A DNA stretch of 64,000 bases from Phycisphaerales bacterium (GTDB taxonomy: Bacteria; Planctomycetota; Phycisphaerae; Phycisphaerales; UBA1924): the NCBI GenBank assembly GCA_026982335.1, contig JALSHH010000016.1, positions 1-64,000 of the forward strand, given 5' to 3'. Positions 9,955-19,606 of the stretch are shown here, piece by piece. Made by a program: the position numbers and the translations under genes. Numbering within the stretch: the stretch's first letter is position 1; each line of letters starts with the position of its first letter. The notes beneath the pieces are model-generated. The model was not told where the DNA came from and made no database searches. It saw nothing but the letters and a program-made list of their open reading frames with translations.

Positions 9955-10152
9955 TCACCGACGATGAGCAAGAACAACTCGTCACGGATCTCTTGGCACT
10001 GAAGAAACGCCAGGTCCAAGAATTCCTCGTGCAACTCGAACTGCCAAAGTTCGGGTACCAAGGCGGAGCTCAGGAGCTGCATCGAAGAATCGCTTCTCGA
10101 TGGTACCATCTCTCCCGAGCAAATCGTGCGCTACCTCGATGAGGTCGAATGA
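9955..10152 (+). pseudogene. Frameshifted remnant of a SAP-like small protein
   Basis: Frame 1 reads DDEQEQLVTDLLALKKRQVQEFLVQLELPKFG up to ~10055. Omitting T10056 restores FGTKAELRSCIEESLLDGTISPEQIVRYLDEVE-stop (10150-10152). No convincing start codon upstream. Confidence 0.5.
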
Positions 10153-10310
10153 TGCGATGATGATGCTCATCGTCCCGATGACCTTAGGCCATTTGGGTCG
10201 TGGATTCATCAGCTCGTCGGGGTCCCATTGCTCGATGGCACTTGCTTCGTATCCCAGGTTTCGTACTCACCCATCAAATCCCCTTTTTTACTGCAGTATG
10301 CCCGATTCAC

Positions 10311-11345
10311 TCAAACCCTTTGCAAGAAGCGAACATCGTTCTCAAAGAGCATACGGATATCAGGGATGCCGTATTTACCCATCGCGATGCGTTCGATGCC
10401 AAATCCGAAGGCGAACCCGTTCCATTCTTCGGGATCAATGCCACAGGATTTCAATACATTGGGATCGACCATTCCGCACCCGCCAAGCTCGACCCATTGA
10501 GCAGGTTCGCCCGGCTTGAGGGCGATCATCATATCGAACTCGGCGCTGGGTTCGGTGAAGGGGAAGAAGCTTGGGCGCAGGCGTACCTGGGCCTCTTCGC
10601 CGAAGTATGCCCGGGCGAACTGCAAGAGCGTACTCATCAGATCGGACATCGAGACATCACGGTCGATGTAGAGCCCTTCGATCTGATGAAACATGAAGCT
10701 ATGCGTCGCATCGACGGTGTCAGGGCGATAGACGCGCCCGGGCGAGACGATCTTAATCGGCGGCCCCCACTCCTTGGCGATTGCATCGTCCATCGTGCGG
10801 ATCTGCACCGTCGAGGTCTGGCTTCGCAACATCCGAGGCGTATCGACCTTGCGCGGATCATCGACATAGAAGTTGTCGATCGGATCACGGGCCGGATGTG
10901 CATCGGGGATGTTGAGCTTGGCAAAGTTGTGTTCTTCGTCTTCGAGCTCTGGGCCTTGGGCGACCTCGAAGCCCAAGCGGGCAAAGATTTCGACGAGCTC
11001 GCCTCGGACGCGGGTAATGATGTGCTCACGTCCCAGCGCATGGGTGTCGATGATGCCCGGCTCGGTCATGTCGATCATCGGACCGGCGTTTGATGATTCT
11101 CCTGAGCCCAGCATTGCCTGCTTGGCTTTGAACCCGGATTCGAGGGCGGACTTGACCTCGTTGAGTCGTTTGCCGACGACGCCTTTGTCTTCCTTGGCGA
11201 CTTCCTTCATCATGGGCATGACAGAGCGAATCTTGCCTTTAGTGCCGATATAGGTGACGCGCCAAGCTTCGAGTTCGTCGGCGGTATTGACCGATTCAAG
11301 GGCTTCGAGTCCGGCGGCTTCGATCTCATTGAGTGCGTTGAGCAT
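10311..11345 (-). CDS. pheS: Phenylalanine--tRNA ligase alpha subunit
   Basis: GTKGKIRSVM, RVYRPDTVDATHSFMFHQIEGLYID, FGFGIERIAMGKYGIPDIRMLFENDVRFL motifs. Confidence 0.97.
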   Translation of the reverse strand: MLNALNEIEAAGLEALESVNTADELEAWRVTYIGTKGKIRSVMPMMKEVAKEDKGVVGKRLNEVKSALESGFKAKQAMLGSGESSNAGPMIDMTEPGIIDTHALGREHIITRVRGELVEIFARLGFEVAQGPELEDEEHNFAKLNIPDAHPARDPIDNFYVDDPRKVDTPRMLRSQTSTVQIRTMDDAIAKEWGPPIKIVSPGRVYRPDTVDATHSFMFHQIEGLYIDRDVSMSDLMSTLLQFARAYFGEEAQVRLRPSFFPFTEPSAEFDMMIALKPGEPAQWVELGGCGMVDPNVLKSCGIDPEEWNGFAFGFGIERIAMGKYGIPDIRMLFENDVRFLQRV

Positions 11346-11404
11346 GGCGGATCATAGTTCCTTGTGCGCCTTTGGTGGGCAAGGCGTGCTGATCTTCAAT
11401 AAAA

Positions 11405-11429
11405 AACCCCGCCCAAAAAAGGCGGGGTT
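11405..11429 (-). terminator. Rho-independent terminator downstream of rplQ
   Basis: Stem AACCCCGCC/GGCGGGGTT with T tract on the - strand (TTTTTTATTG). Confidence 0.85.
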
Positions 11430-11450
11430 TGATGTTCTTCATACGGCTCG

Positions 11451-12119
11451 TTATTCATCGCCTGCTTCTTGAGGAGCCTCGGCTGCGGGTGCCTCTGAGG
11501 CAGCAGCTTTGACGGTATTCTTGCGGAGCTTAGCCGCGAACGCAGTTCGTTTGTCAGCGGTGCGACGGCGACCCGATGGCTGACCACCGATCTCCGGGCC
11601 TTCCTCGTTGCCAACAAACTGGATCACGCACAACTCGGCTGCATCGCCTAGGCGATGGCGACCGATACGGACGATCCGGGTGTATCCACCCGCACGGTCT
11701 TCGAACCGTGGTGCGACATTCTCAAAGATGTGGCGAACGAGTTTGGGCGCTTTGCGAAGCTCGCCGTAGCGGTTGCGCTCGATGGTCTCGACCTCGGGGA
11801 TGTCGAAGAATCCTTCGACAAACTCTCGTTGTTCTTCGACCTTCTCACGCTGCTCCTCAGTTGCGTTCTTGGCGATGTACGACCAAGCAAAGGCATGACG
11901 ATCGCCCCCGAGCATGGAGATCACACGCCGGCGCGCGTGCATATCGCCACGCTTGGCCTTGGTGATGATCTTCTCAACGAAAGGCTGGAGGGCCTTTGCC
12001 TTGGGGATCGTCGTGGTGATCTGACCATGCTCAAAAAGACTCGCAGCCATATTGCGGAGCATGGCTTCACGATGAGCAGTGGTTCTCCCTAACTTAAAGC
12101 CGGCTTTTCGATGACGCAT
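11451..12119 (-). CDS. rplQ: 50S ribosomal protein L17 with C-terminal extension
   Basis: MRHRKAGFKLGRTTAHREAMLRNMAASLFEHGQITTT start; internal Met chosen over the ORF-track start. Confidence 0.96.
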   Translation of the reverse strand: MRHRKAGFKLGRTTAHREAMLRNMAASLFEHGQITTTIPKAKALQPFVEKIITKAKRGDMHARRRVISMLGGDRHAFAWSYIAKNATEEQREKVEEQREFVEGFFDIPEVETIERNRYGELRKAPKLVRHIFENVAPRFEDRAGGYTRIVRIGRHRLGDAAELCVIQFVGNEEGPEIGGQPSGRRRTADKRTAFAAKLRKNTVKAAASEAPAAEAPQEAGDE

Positions 12120-12221
12120 GGCTTTTTCCTTCACTTTCAAGACGCACCCTTGCGTCATATTGGTCAACAAACTGAATCATACCAACCCAATGCGGGCCAA
12201 CCCAACGCGGGATGATACGAT

Positions 12222-13232
12222 TTAGAGCATTCCACCCGAAGCGTTGTATCCTTCCGGAAGTTCAACACCCAGGTCCAAATCAATATCTTGAAGCTTGCGC
12301 TTCACTTCACGCAGCGAAGTCCGTCCAAATGAGCGGAGCTTGAGCAACTCAGGCTCACTCTTGGTAACGAGCTGAGCAACCGTGTCAATGCGGGCGGATT
12401 CCAGACAGTTCGATGCACGGACAGACAAATCAAGCTGCTCAATAGGCATATTGAGCTTACGGATAAGCTCCTCGTCGACCCCTGCTGCTGCTGCTGCATT
12501 TTCCGAAACTCGCTCTTCACCAACATTAAAGTACTGGACGAACGGATTGAGGTGTTTGCGCATAATCTTGGCCGCTTCAACGAGCGCCATTTCAGGAGTA
12601 ACGGTACCGTCGGTCCAGATTTCCATGGTGAGCTTATCGTAGTTGGTCTTCATCCCTACACGAGTATCTTCAACATGGTACCGCACGCGCTGAACAGGTG
12701 AATAGATTGCGTCGACGGGAATAATGCCGATTTCTTGATCTTCATTTCGTCCATACTGCTCAGAAGCAGGGACATATCCACGCCCTTTGCCAACATAAAT
12801 TTCCATCTCAAACGGAATTTCCTCGGTGAGGGTAGCAATGACAAGATCTTTGTTCATAATCGTCACATTGGTGTCGGCCTCAATGAGATCGGCTGTCACT
12901 TCCCCCGGACCTTGGGCGGCGAGCTTCATCACGCGAGGCTCGTCTCCTTCAAGTTTGACGATGAGGTTTTTGATGTTGAGGACAATATCCGTGGTATCTT
13001 CAAGCACACCGGGCATTGAGGTGAATTCATGCTCGGCACCTTTGATCTTAATCGCGGTGACGGATGCACCTTCAAGCGATGAAAGAAGAATTCGACGGAG
13101 GGAATTGCCGATCGTTGTGCCCATCCCCCGTTCGAATGGCTCAACCGATAACCGCCCAAAAGTGTCATCGATAAACTTGGGATCGGAAACTACCTGTGAA
13201 GGCAACTCTAAACCACGCCAGCGTACTCGCAT
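12222..13232 (-). CDS. rpoA: DNA-directed RNA polymerase subunit alpha
   Basis: FGRLSVEPFERGMGTTIGNSLRRILLSSLEGASVTAIKI and alpha-CTD LRSFGRTSLREVKRKL; SD GAGGAGA upstream. Confidence 0.98.
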   Translation of the reverse strand: MRVRWRGLELPSQVVSDPKFIDDTFGRLSVEPFERGMGTTIGNSLRRILLSSLEGASVTAIKIKGAEHEFTSMPGVLEDTTDIVLNIKNLIVKLEGDEPRVMKLAAQGPGEVTADLIEADTNVTIMNKDLVIATLTEEIPFEMEIYVGKGRGYVPASEQYGRNEDQEIGIIPVDAIYSPVQRVRYHVEDTRVGMKTNYDKLTMEIWTDGTVTPEMALVEAAKIMRKHLNPFVQYFNVGEERVSENAAAAAGVDEELIRKLNMPIEQLDLSVRASNCLESARIDTVAQLVTKSEPELLKLRSFGRTSLREVKRKLQDIDLDLGVELPEGYNASGGML

Positions 13233-13251
13233 GATATTTCTCCTCAGCAGC

Positions 13252-13276
13252 CCGGCCTTTTATCTTTGAAGGCCGG
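13252..13276 (-). promoter_or_regulatory. Perfect 8-bp hairpin just upstream of the rpoA ribosome-binding site
   Basis: CCGGCCTT-N9-AAGGCCGG ends ~20 nt before the rpoA ATG on the - strand. Confidence 0.5.
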
Positions 13277-13404
13277 TGGTATCTCTTCTTAAAACCGTTG
13301 CCCGGTTCACAGATTCGCTGTTCTGCTGGCAACACCGATCTTTCTTTCCAAGCAGGGCACTTTGTCGAATCGAGCTGCCCATGCGATCCACACGACAAAC
13401 TCGC

Positions 13405-13437
13405 AAAAAACACCCCCGCATGGTTTGACGCAGGGGT
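13405..13437 (-). terminator. Putative intra-operon terminator/attenuator between rpsK and rpoA
   Basis: - strand ACCCCTGCGTCAAACCATGCGGGGGTGTTTTTT: GC-rich stem with one mismatch followed by T run. Confidence 0.55.
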
Positions 13438-13450
13438 ATGGGATATTCAA

Positions 13451-13828
13451 TCAAACACGGCGTCTTTTGCGTGGTCGACAACCGTTGTGTGGTACAGGGG
13501 TATGATCTTCGATAGCCGTGACACGAAGTCCAGTCGACGCAAGCCCAGAAACTGCGTTTTCGCGCCCCGCACCAGCACCCGTAATCTTCACTTCGATCTC
13601 ATTCATCCCCATCTTGCGCACCTTCTGTCCACATTGTTCGCCCGCCCGTGTCGCGGCAAACGGTGTTGACTTTCGGGCCCCTTTGAAACCGATCGTTCCC
13701 GCCGAATCCCATGCAAGGGTTTCGCCATTGGTATCGGTAACGGTAATCATTGTGTTGTTGTGGGTTGCTTTGATGTGTGCAATCCCACGAACAACACCCT
13801 TGCGGATTTTTTTCTGCTTCTTCGCCAT
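13451..13828 (-). CDS. rpsK: 30S ribosomal protein S11
   Basis: GIAHIKATHNNTMITVTDTNGE...VTAIEDHTPVPHNGCRPRKRRRV. Confidence 0.97.
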   Translation of the reverse strand: MAKKQKKIRKGVVRGIAHIKATHNNTMITVTDTNGETLAWDSAGTIGFKGARKSTPFAATRAGEQCGQKVRKMGMNEIEVKITGAGAGRENAVSGLASTGLRVTAIEDHTPVPHNGCRPRKRRRV

Positions 13829-13942
13829 TGATCTTCGCTCCTATCGATTCCACTTGTGATCCTGATTGCTCAGGCTGGAACCTTGCGATATATATCCATA
13901 TTCCTGAAAGCCGTTGGGGAGTGCAAGACCACCTCCGGCCAA

Positions 13943-14320
13943 TTAACCCTTGACGCCCTTCTTACCAGCCACGGTCTTCTTCCGTCCTTTACGCGTACGA
14001 GCATTACAACGAGTTCGCTGACCGCGTGTTGGCAGTCCGGCGCGATGGCGAGCACCGCGGTAGGAGCGGATCTCACGCAAGCGTTGGATGTTCTGTTGCA
14101 CCTGTCGGCGAAGCGCACCTTCAACGAGATACGCTCCGTCAACGATCGTGTTGAGGTGCGAAATATCAGTCTCACTCAAATCACCTGCGCGTGTATCGGG
14201 ACTAATCTTTGCTTCTGCAAGGATCGCTGCGGCGTACTTGGGACCGATCCCATGAATATACTGCAACGAGTAGTAGATCTTCTTACGATCGGGAATGTCA
14301 ACACCTGCAATACGGGGCAC
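13943..14320 (-). CDS. rpsM: 30S ribosomal protein S13
   Basis: [27 protein letters not shown]...[25 protein letters not shown]. Confidence 0.97.
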   Translation of the reverse strand: MPRIAGVDIPDRKKIYYSLQYIHGIGPKYAAAILAEAKISPDTRAGDLSETDISHLNTIVDGAYLVEGALRRQVQQNIQRLREIRSYRGARHRAGLPTRGQRTRCNARTRKGRKKTVAGKKGVKG

Positions 14321-14425
14321 TGCTTGCTCCTGTCACCGGGGTCTCACCCGGAATTTGTATGCTCGAAGCACGCACTCATCTCGCGTGCCTTACTCACTTT
14401 TCAACGCACTCTCCGAACCTAGTGC

Positions 14426-14542
14426 TCAGCCTTGACGCTGTTTAAAACGCGGGTTCTTTTTGTTGATGACAAAGACCTTCCCCTTACGGCGGACGATCTG
14501 GCAATCTTTCGAGCGGCGCTTCACGCTGGATGAAACCTTCAT
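14426..14542 (-). CDS. rpmJ: 50S ribosomal protein L36
   Basis: [38 protein letters not shown], internal start of a longer ORF. Confidence 0.9.
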   Translation of the reverse strand: MKVSSSVKRRSKDCQIVRRKGKVFVINKKNPRFKQRQG

Positions 14543-14775
14543 CGCAACCCTCCTGCCGCATCGGCGGCGTTTGCTCTCGGTACCGTTCCCGATCCCGAAA
14601 ATACTGACGAAACGACCCACACACAGCACCCAACATGGGCACCCTGCCGGGCGAGGATGGTAGGCACCCTCCCTTGGGAAATCATCTCAAACCGGCACCT
14701 GAAACTTGACAAGTCTCGGTTTTTGTTCAATTTACAGAACTTGATCTCCTTCAAACCCCAATCAGTCCCCACGAA

Positions 14776-16149
14776 TCATTTTTGATCATTCGAATTTCCA
14801 AGGAATCCGTCATAATTCCGCATAAGAAGATTGGCTTCGACGCGCTGAAGGAAATCCAACGCCACCGAGACCACGATAAGCAACCCTGTTCCACCGAGAA
14901 ACTGGGAAACTGTAAACTCGATTCCAAGTTTAGAACTTGCCACCATCGGGAGCACCGCAATCACCGCAAGGAAGGCAGCACCGACATAGGTAATTCGTTC
15001 CATCACCGCTTCGAGATATTCTGCGGTTCGCGGGCCGGGCCTCAACCCCGGGATAAACGAACCGTGATCTCGGAGTTGCTTGCTCATCTCTTCAGGATTG
15101 AACTGGACGGTGATCCAGAAATAGCTAAAGAAGTAGACCATCCCAATATATAAGAGGATGTAGGGGAACTGCCCCATCTGGAAACTTGAACTGAGCCAAG
15201 TGATAATATCGTAATACATTCCAGCATTATTTCCCGTTGTCTGTGCCGAGTCGGCAAGGTACCCGAGTACCACCGATGGGAAGATCATCAGGGAGCTGGC
15301 GAAGATGATGGGCATCACGCCACCATGGTTCACACGGAGAGGAAGGTAGCTTTTCTGCCCACCAAAGACCCGTTTTCCACGAGAATGCTTCGCCTGCTGA
15401 ACGGGTATCCGCCGTTGGGCAACAGTCAGAAGCACCGACCCCGCGACCACCATAATGAATAGGCTGACAAGGATAATGAGCCCCATCCATCCCATCTTGT
15501 TTGGGTCTTGTGGGTCGAACCCAGTATAGAGACTGATAATTGCACCGGGCATCCCGGTAAGGATGCCGCCCATGATAATGAGCGAGACACCATTTCCAAT
15601 TCCAAACCGATCGATTTGTTCGCCAAGCCACATCAGGAAGATGGTCCCAGCAGTAAGCGTCGCAATACCCATAACCCACCAAAGTGGATTGTTGACCCAC
15701 TGCGAATAGACCAAGCCAGACTTGGAAATGTAGGTCAACCACCCAACCGCCTGGATAATACAAAGCCCAACGGTGGCATACCGAGTCCATTCTTGGATTT
15801 TGGTCTGCCCCGTTGGCCCTTCCTCTTTGAGCTTCTTGAGCTGAGGCGAGACCGAACCGAAGAGCTGGAAAATAATCGATGCCGTAATGTAAGGCATGAT
15901 CCCGAGCCCAAAGATCGTCGATTGCCCGAACGAACCACCTGAGAAGATCGCCACATACTGCATAACTTTGCCCGCCGCAGCACCCGAAGCCGCCTGCGCC
16001 TGGAAGAACGAAGTCAGCGCACTCTGATCCACACCGGGAACGGGAATCCAGAACCCGATGCGATAGACCGCGAGCATGGCCATCGTAAAGAGGATCTTGT
16101 TTCGGAGCTCTTCGATCCGAAATACATTGGCGATTGTCTTGAACAGCAT
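14776..16149 (-). CDS. secY: Preprotein translocase subunit SecY
   Basis: NVFRIEELRNKILFTMAMLAVYRIGFWIPVPGVD...; multi-TM; RPGPRTAEYLEAVMERITYVGAAFLAVIAVLP. Confidence 0.97.
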   Translation of the reverse strand: MLFKTIANVFRIEELRNKILFTMAMLAVYRIGFWIPVPGVDQSALTSFFQAQAASGAAAGKVMQYVAIFSGGSFGQSTIFGLGIMPYITASIIFQLFGSVSPQLKKLKEEGPTGQTKIQEWTRYATVGLCIIQAVGWLTYISKSGLVYSQWVNNPLWWVMGIATLTAGTIFLMWLGEQIDRFGIGNGVSLIIMGGILTGMPGAIISLYTGFDPQDPNKMGWMGLIILVSLFIMVVAGSVLLTVAQRRIPVQQAKHSRGKRVFGGQKSYLPLRVNHGGVMPIIFASSLMIFPSVVLGYLADSAQTTGNNAGMYYDIITWLSSSFQMGQFPYILLYIGMVYFFSYFWITVQFNPEEMSKQLRDHGSFIPGLRPGPRTAEYLEAVMERITYVGAAFLAVIAVLPMVASSKLGIEFTVSQFLGGTGLLIVVSVALDFLQRVEANLLMRNYDGFLGNSNDQK

Positions 16150-16176
16150 CGCGTGGTTGCTCCGTGTGGCCTAATG

Positions 16177-16200
16177 GGTGAGAATCCCGTGATTCTCACC
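16177..16200 (-). promoter_or_regulatory. Perfect 10-bp hairpin in the secY leader
   Basis: GGTGAGAATC-CCGT-GATTCTCACC, ~27 nt upstream of the secY ATG. Confidence 0.5.
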
Positions 16201-16334
16201 TTCTGTCCGAACAGTACGGCTTACTCGAAAAACGCCGTGGCTGATTTCTTCTTCCCGGGATCTTAGGAACCCAAGTCTCAAGCGATCAGTCATGGCGTCT
16301 TGTTTCTAGCGAAATCGTCGTGTGAAGAACTGAA

Positions 16335-16946
16335 TCATTTTGCTTTGAGAACCTCACCCTTCGCGAACGCCTCAGCACGCTTACGGTGCCATTCTTGGCT
16401 CTTAAGCTTCTTCGTCAGGTTCTTAGGTGTCCGATCATCCGAATTACGATCAATCCCGCGAACACGGTCACGGCGGGTACCTGTCTCAGTAACGGTGCCT
16501 CCCGCATCGGTAATCAACTTACGAGCCGAATCTGTGACACGATTCGAATTCACCACAAGTTTGACATTGATCTTGTCTTGCCCATCTTCGAGCCCACCGA
16601 GGATTTTAAGATTGCGGGAGGTATCGCGGACGAGCCCTGCCTTGATGAGTGTCTCATGATTAACCTCGCCCCCGCTCTTGAAGTCAGGATGGGCAACGAT
16701 CGCACCCAAATTGACTGTCCAAAAGTGAGTTTTGAAGTTGGCGTTGGTAAAACCAAACTTGGGCATACGCCGGAAGAAAGGCATTTGTCCGCCTTCAAAT
16801 TGGTACAGTTTCGAGTGACCGGTTCTTGAACCCGCCCCCTTCTGTCCACGCCCAGCGGTCTTGCCATTGCCTGAGCCAACGCCTCGCCCGACGCGTTTGC
16901 GTTTCTTGTACTTGCCCGCGATTGCGGTAACTTCGTGAATCATCAT
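16335..16946 (-). CDS. rplO: 50S ribosomal protein L15
   Basis: KRVGRGVGSGNGKTAGRGQKGAGSRTG...FEGGQMPFFRRMPKFGF. Confidence 0.95.
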   Translation of the reverse strand: MMIHEVTAIAGKYKKRKRVGRGVGSGNGKTAGRGQKGAGSRTGHSKLYQFEGGQMPFFRRMPKFGFTNANFKTHFWTVNLGAIVAHPDFKSGGEVNHETLIKAGLVRDTSRNLKILGGLEDGQDKINVKLVVNSNRVTDSARKLITDAGGTVTETGTRRDRVRGIDRNSDDRTPKNLTKKLKSQEWHRKRAEAFAKGEVLKAK

Positions 16947-16982
16947 GGCCGGTTACTCCCGGGAAACTGTGTTCTGTAAAAA

Positions 16983-17696
16983 TTAGCTGCTTGATTCTGA
17001 CGCTGATGCCGGGACCCCCTCTGAAGCTTCCGGCTGTGCTCCTGCGCGTCCGCCTCGATCATTGCCCCCTCGTCCACCACGGCCGCCTCGCCCACCGCGA
17101 CCACGATCTTGCCCGACCGTGTTAACCGGAGCAGCCATTTTCTCGGCCCCTTCACTCAAGGTCGGCATGAACTTATTGCCTCGCTTGATGCGTTCTTCGA
17201 TATCGGTGGTGGTGATTTCCACGCCTCGGAGCTCCGCGATCTGCTCGCGTGTACGGAGTTGGCTGAGCCCATCGATCACGGCTTTGACCGTGTTAAGCTT
17301 GCTTGTCGATCCAGTACACTTCGTCAGGCAATCGGTAATACCCGCAATCTCGAGTACCGCGCGAACAGTGCCACCTGCAACGACCCCGGTACCGGGCGAT
17401 GCTGGCATAAGCTTGACCTTTGATGCACAGGCTTTGCCTTCGATTTCGTGAGGCAAAGTGGTCCCTGCCATTGGCACAGTGGTCAGGGATCGCTTGGCAT
17501 ATTTCTGGGCCTTTTCAATCGCGGTGGGAACTTCGGTGGACTTGGCGTAGCCGTATCCAACCTTACCCTTGCGGTCGCCAATGACCACCAGTGCACCGAA
17601 ACTAAAGCGCCGACCACCCTTGACGGTAGCTGCAGTGCGATAGATACCAACGGTGGTTGATTCAAGATTCTTACTTTCGTCGAGCATTTCTGCCAT
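16983..17696 (-). CDS. rpsE: 30S ribosomal protein S5 with RGG-rich C-terminal tail
   Basis: ATVKGGRRFSFGALVVIGDRKGKVGYGYAKSTEVPTAIEKA...PASPGTGVVAGGTVRAVLEIAGI; tail GRGGRGGRGGRGGNDRGGRAG. Confidence 0.97.
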   Translation of the reverse strand: MAEMLDESKNLESTTVGIYRTAATVKGGRRFSFGALVVIGDRKGKVGYGYAKSTEVPTAIEKAQKYAKRSLTTVPMAGTTLPHEIEGKACASKVKLMPASPGTGVVAGGTVRAVLEIAGITDCLTKCTGSTSKLNTVKAVIDGLSQLRTREQIAELRGVEITTTDIEERIKRGNKFMPTLSEGAEKMAAPVNTVGQDRGRGGRGGRGGRGGNDRGGRAGAQPEASEGVPASASESSS

Positions 17697-17722
17697 GGTT
17701 GCTGTCTCTTTCAGTTGGGATC

Positions 17723-18088
17723 TTAGAAATCAAGACCACCCTTGCGGGCCGCGTCTGCAAACGCTTTGATGCGTCCGTGAAACTTGAATCCTCCACGATC
17801 GAAGACCACTTCTGTGATCCCTGCCGCTTTGGCCCGCTGGGCGAGCAGCGCCCCGACCGACTCGGCCGCCTTGCTGTTGCCTGATGTACCATCAATCTTC
17901 GCCTCTTTATCTCGGCTTGATGCACTCACCAAAGTTGTCCCTGCCATGTCGTCAATGACCTGGGCATACATATGATTGAGTGAACGGTAAATCGCCAAGC
18001 GTGGACGGGTTGGAGTTCCCGAGACACGCTTGCGGATACCAATCCGGCGTCGTTGCCTGCGAATATTTTTTTGTTTGCTCTTGTTCAT
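17723..18088 (-). CDS. rplR: 50S ribosomal protein L18
   Basis: [34 protein letters not shown]...[28 protein letters not shown]. Confidence 0.96.
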   Translation of the reverse strand: MNKSKQKNIRRQRRRIGIRKRVSGTPTRPRLAIYRSLNHMYAQVIDDMAGTTLVSASSRDKEAKIDGTSGNSKAAESVGALLAQRAKAAGITEVVFDRGGFKFHGRIKAFADAARKGGLDF

Positions 18089-18150
18089 ATCAGTTTACCT
18101 CTCATGAGGGCATATCTCTCAGTGCCCCCTGACGAGTATCCGTTCTCGGT

Positions 18151-18705
18151 TTACTTGCCAAACGCCTTGCCTTGTTTCCGCATGATGACTTCATCGAGAT
18201 ACTTGATCCCTTTCCCGTTGTATGGCTCGGGCTTACGCTTGGCCCGAGTTGACGCTGCAAAGTGCCCCACCATTTGCTTGTCCGCACCCGAAATGGTAAT
18301 CATCTGCTTCTCAGCAGTAACCGTAAGGCCCGGGGGGATCGGCATCTGAATCGTATTCGCGTATCCAACCTTGAGGGCCAAATTGCTGCCATTGACGGTG
18401 GCTGTCCACCCAACCCCGACGACTTGGAGCTTCTTCTCGTATCCCTTGGCGACCCCTTCAATCATGTTGTTGATGAGTGAGCGGGTAGTCCCCCAATAGG
18501 CTCCATTAGAACGCTTCTTGGCAATCAACGCTTCATCCATACTCACAGAGATACTCTTGAAATCCTCGTCATAACAAACCTCTACTTCCGGACGAAACTC
18601 ATAAGTAAGCGTCCCCTTCGGCCCTTCAACCGAGATGGTATTGCCCACCAAGTTGACTTGAACATTGCCGGGGACTGAGATGGCTTTTTTACCGATTCGC
18701 GACAT
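18151..18705 (-). CDS. rplF: 50S ribosomal protein L6
   Basis: MSRIGKKAISVPGNVQVNLVGNTISVEGPKGTL...KPEPYNGKGIKYLDEVIMRKQGKAFGK. Confidence 0.97.
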   Translation of the reverse strand: MSRIGKKAISVPGNVQVNLVGNTISVEGPKGTLTYEFRPEVEVCYDEDFKSISVSMDEALIAKKRSNGAYWGTTRSLINNMIEGVAKGYEKKLQVVGVGWTATVNGSNLALKVGYANTIQMPIPPGLTVTAEKQMITISGADKQMVGHFAASTRAKRKPEPYNGKGIKYLDEVIMRKQGKAFGK

Positions 18706-18846
18706 TTCGCGTTCCTTTCAGATTGTATTTCTCATCCGATCCTGTCGATCACTTTGCCTTGAACCGGGGATTCCAATCTCTTCCTTGAAGTGCCCTTAAG
18801 CACGATGATGATAATGCGTATGGATTCCAATCTTGGAGCGCACTCC

Positions 18847-19245
18847 TTAGAGTACAGTACAAAGCAACTCGCCCCCGACGCGTTCCTTGCGACACTGACG
18901 GTCTGAGAGTACGCCCTTGTTCGTCGAAACAATCGAAATACCCAATCCCTGCATCGGTGATGGAATATCATCGACCTGACGATAAACCCGGCATCCAGGC
19001 TTACTCATGCGTTTGATTTCATGAATCAGCACTTCGCCGCGCGGACCGTACTTGAGATCAAGGTGGATGGTTCCCTGCTTATTGTCCTCGACAACCTCAA
19101 AGCCGTTGATGTAGCCTTCAGCTTGGAGTGTCTTGGCAACACCTTGACACACTTTATTGTTGAGGCAGACGACGCTCTTGGAACGGTTCCGCGTTGCATT
19201 GCGAATTCGTGTAAGCATGTCTGCGACTGGATCACTCATCGACAT
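18847..19245 (-). CDS. rpsH: 30S ribosomal protein S8
   Basis: MSMSDPVADMLTRIRNATRNRSKSV...GLGISIVSTNKGVLSDRQCRKERVGGELLCTVL. Confidence 0.95.
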   Translation of the reverse strand: MSMSDPVADMLTRIRNATRNRSKSVVCLNNKVCQGVAKTLQAEGYINGFEVVEDNKQGTIHLDLKYGPRGEVLIHEIKRMSKPGCRVYRQVDDIPSPMQGLGISIVSTNKGVLSDRQCRKERVGGELLCTVL

Positions 19246-19356
19246 AGGTTCTTCCCTTTGTCCTGTTCTGTTCGTCCATTGGCACCTTGCCAGTGAGACG
19301 ATGTTCATTCGTACCCTTGAGCATTTGGCTCACACGGAGCCGAGCAATCGAGCGCT

Positions 19357-19542
19357 TCACCAGCTTGCCTTGCGCATCCCAGGGATTTTGCCTTCAAGCG
19401 CCAACTTCCGAAGCATGATTCGGCTGATACGGAACTTGCGATATACACCTCGCGAACGCCCAGTCAACTCACATCTGCGAACCAAACGAGATGAGTACTT
19501 AGGTGTCCGTTTACTCTTTGCGACTTGAGCTTTGGTTGCCAT
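19357..19542 (-). CDS. rpsN: 30S ribosomal protein S14, short form lacking CxxC zinc motifs
   Basis: [61 protein letters not shown] (61 aa). Confidence 0.95.
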   Translation of the reverse strand: MATKAQVAKSKRTPKYSSRLVRRCELTGRSRGVYRKFRISRIMLRKLALEGKIPGMRKASW

Positions 19543-19606
19543 GGGTCTTTTTCCTTACACCAAGCATTCATAGTTGAATACGCGGTCTTTATACTGGTAT
19601 CTTGTC

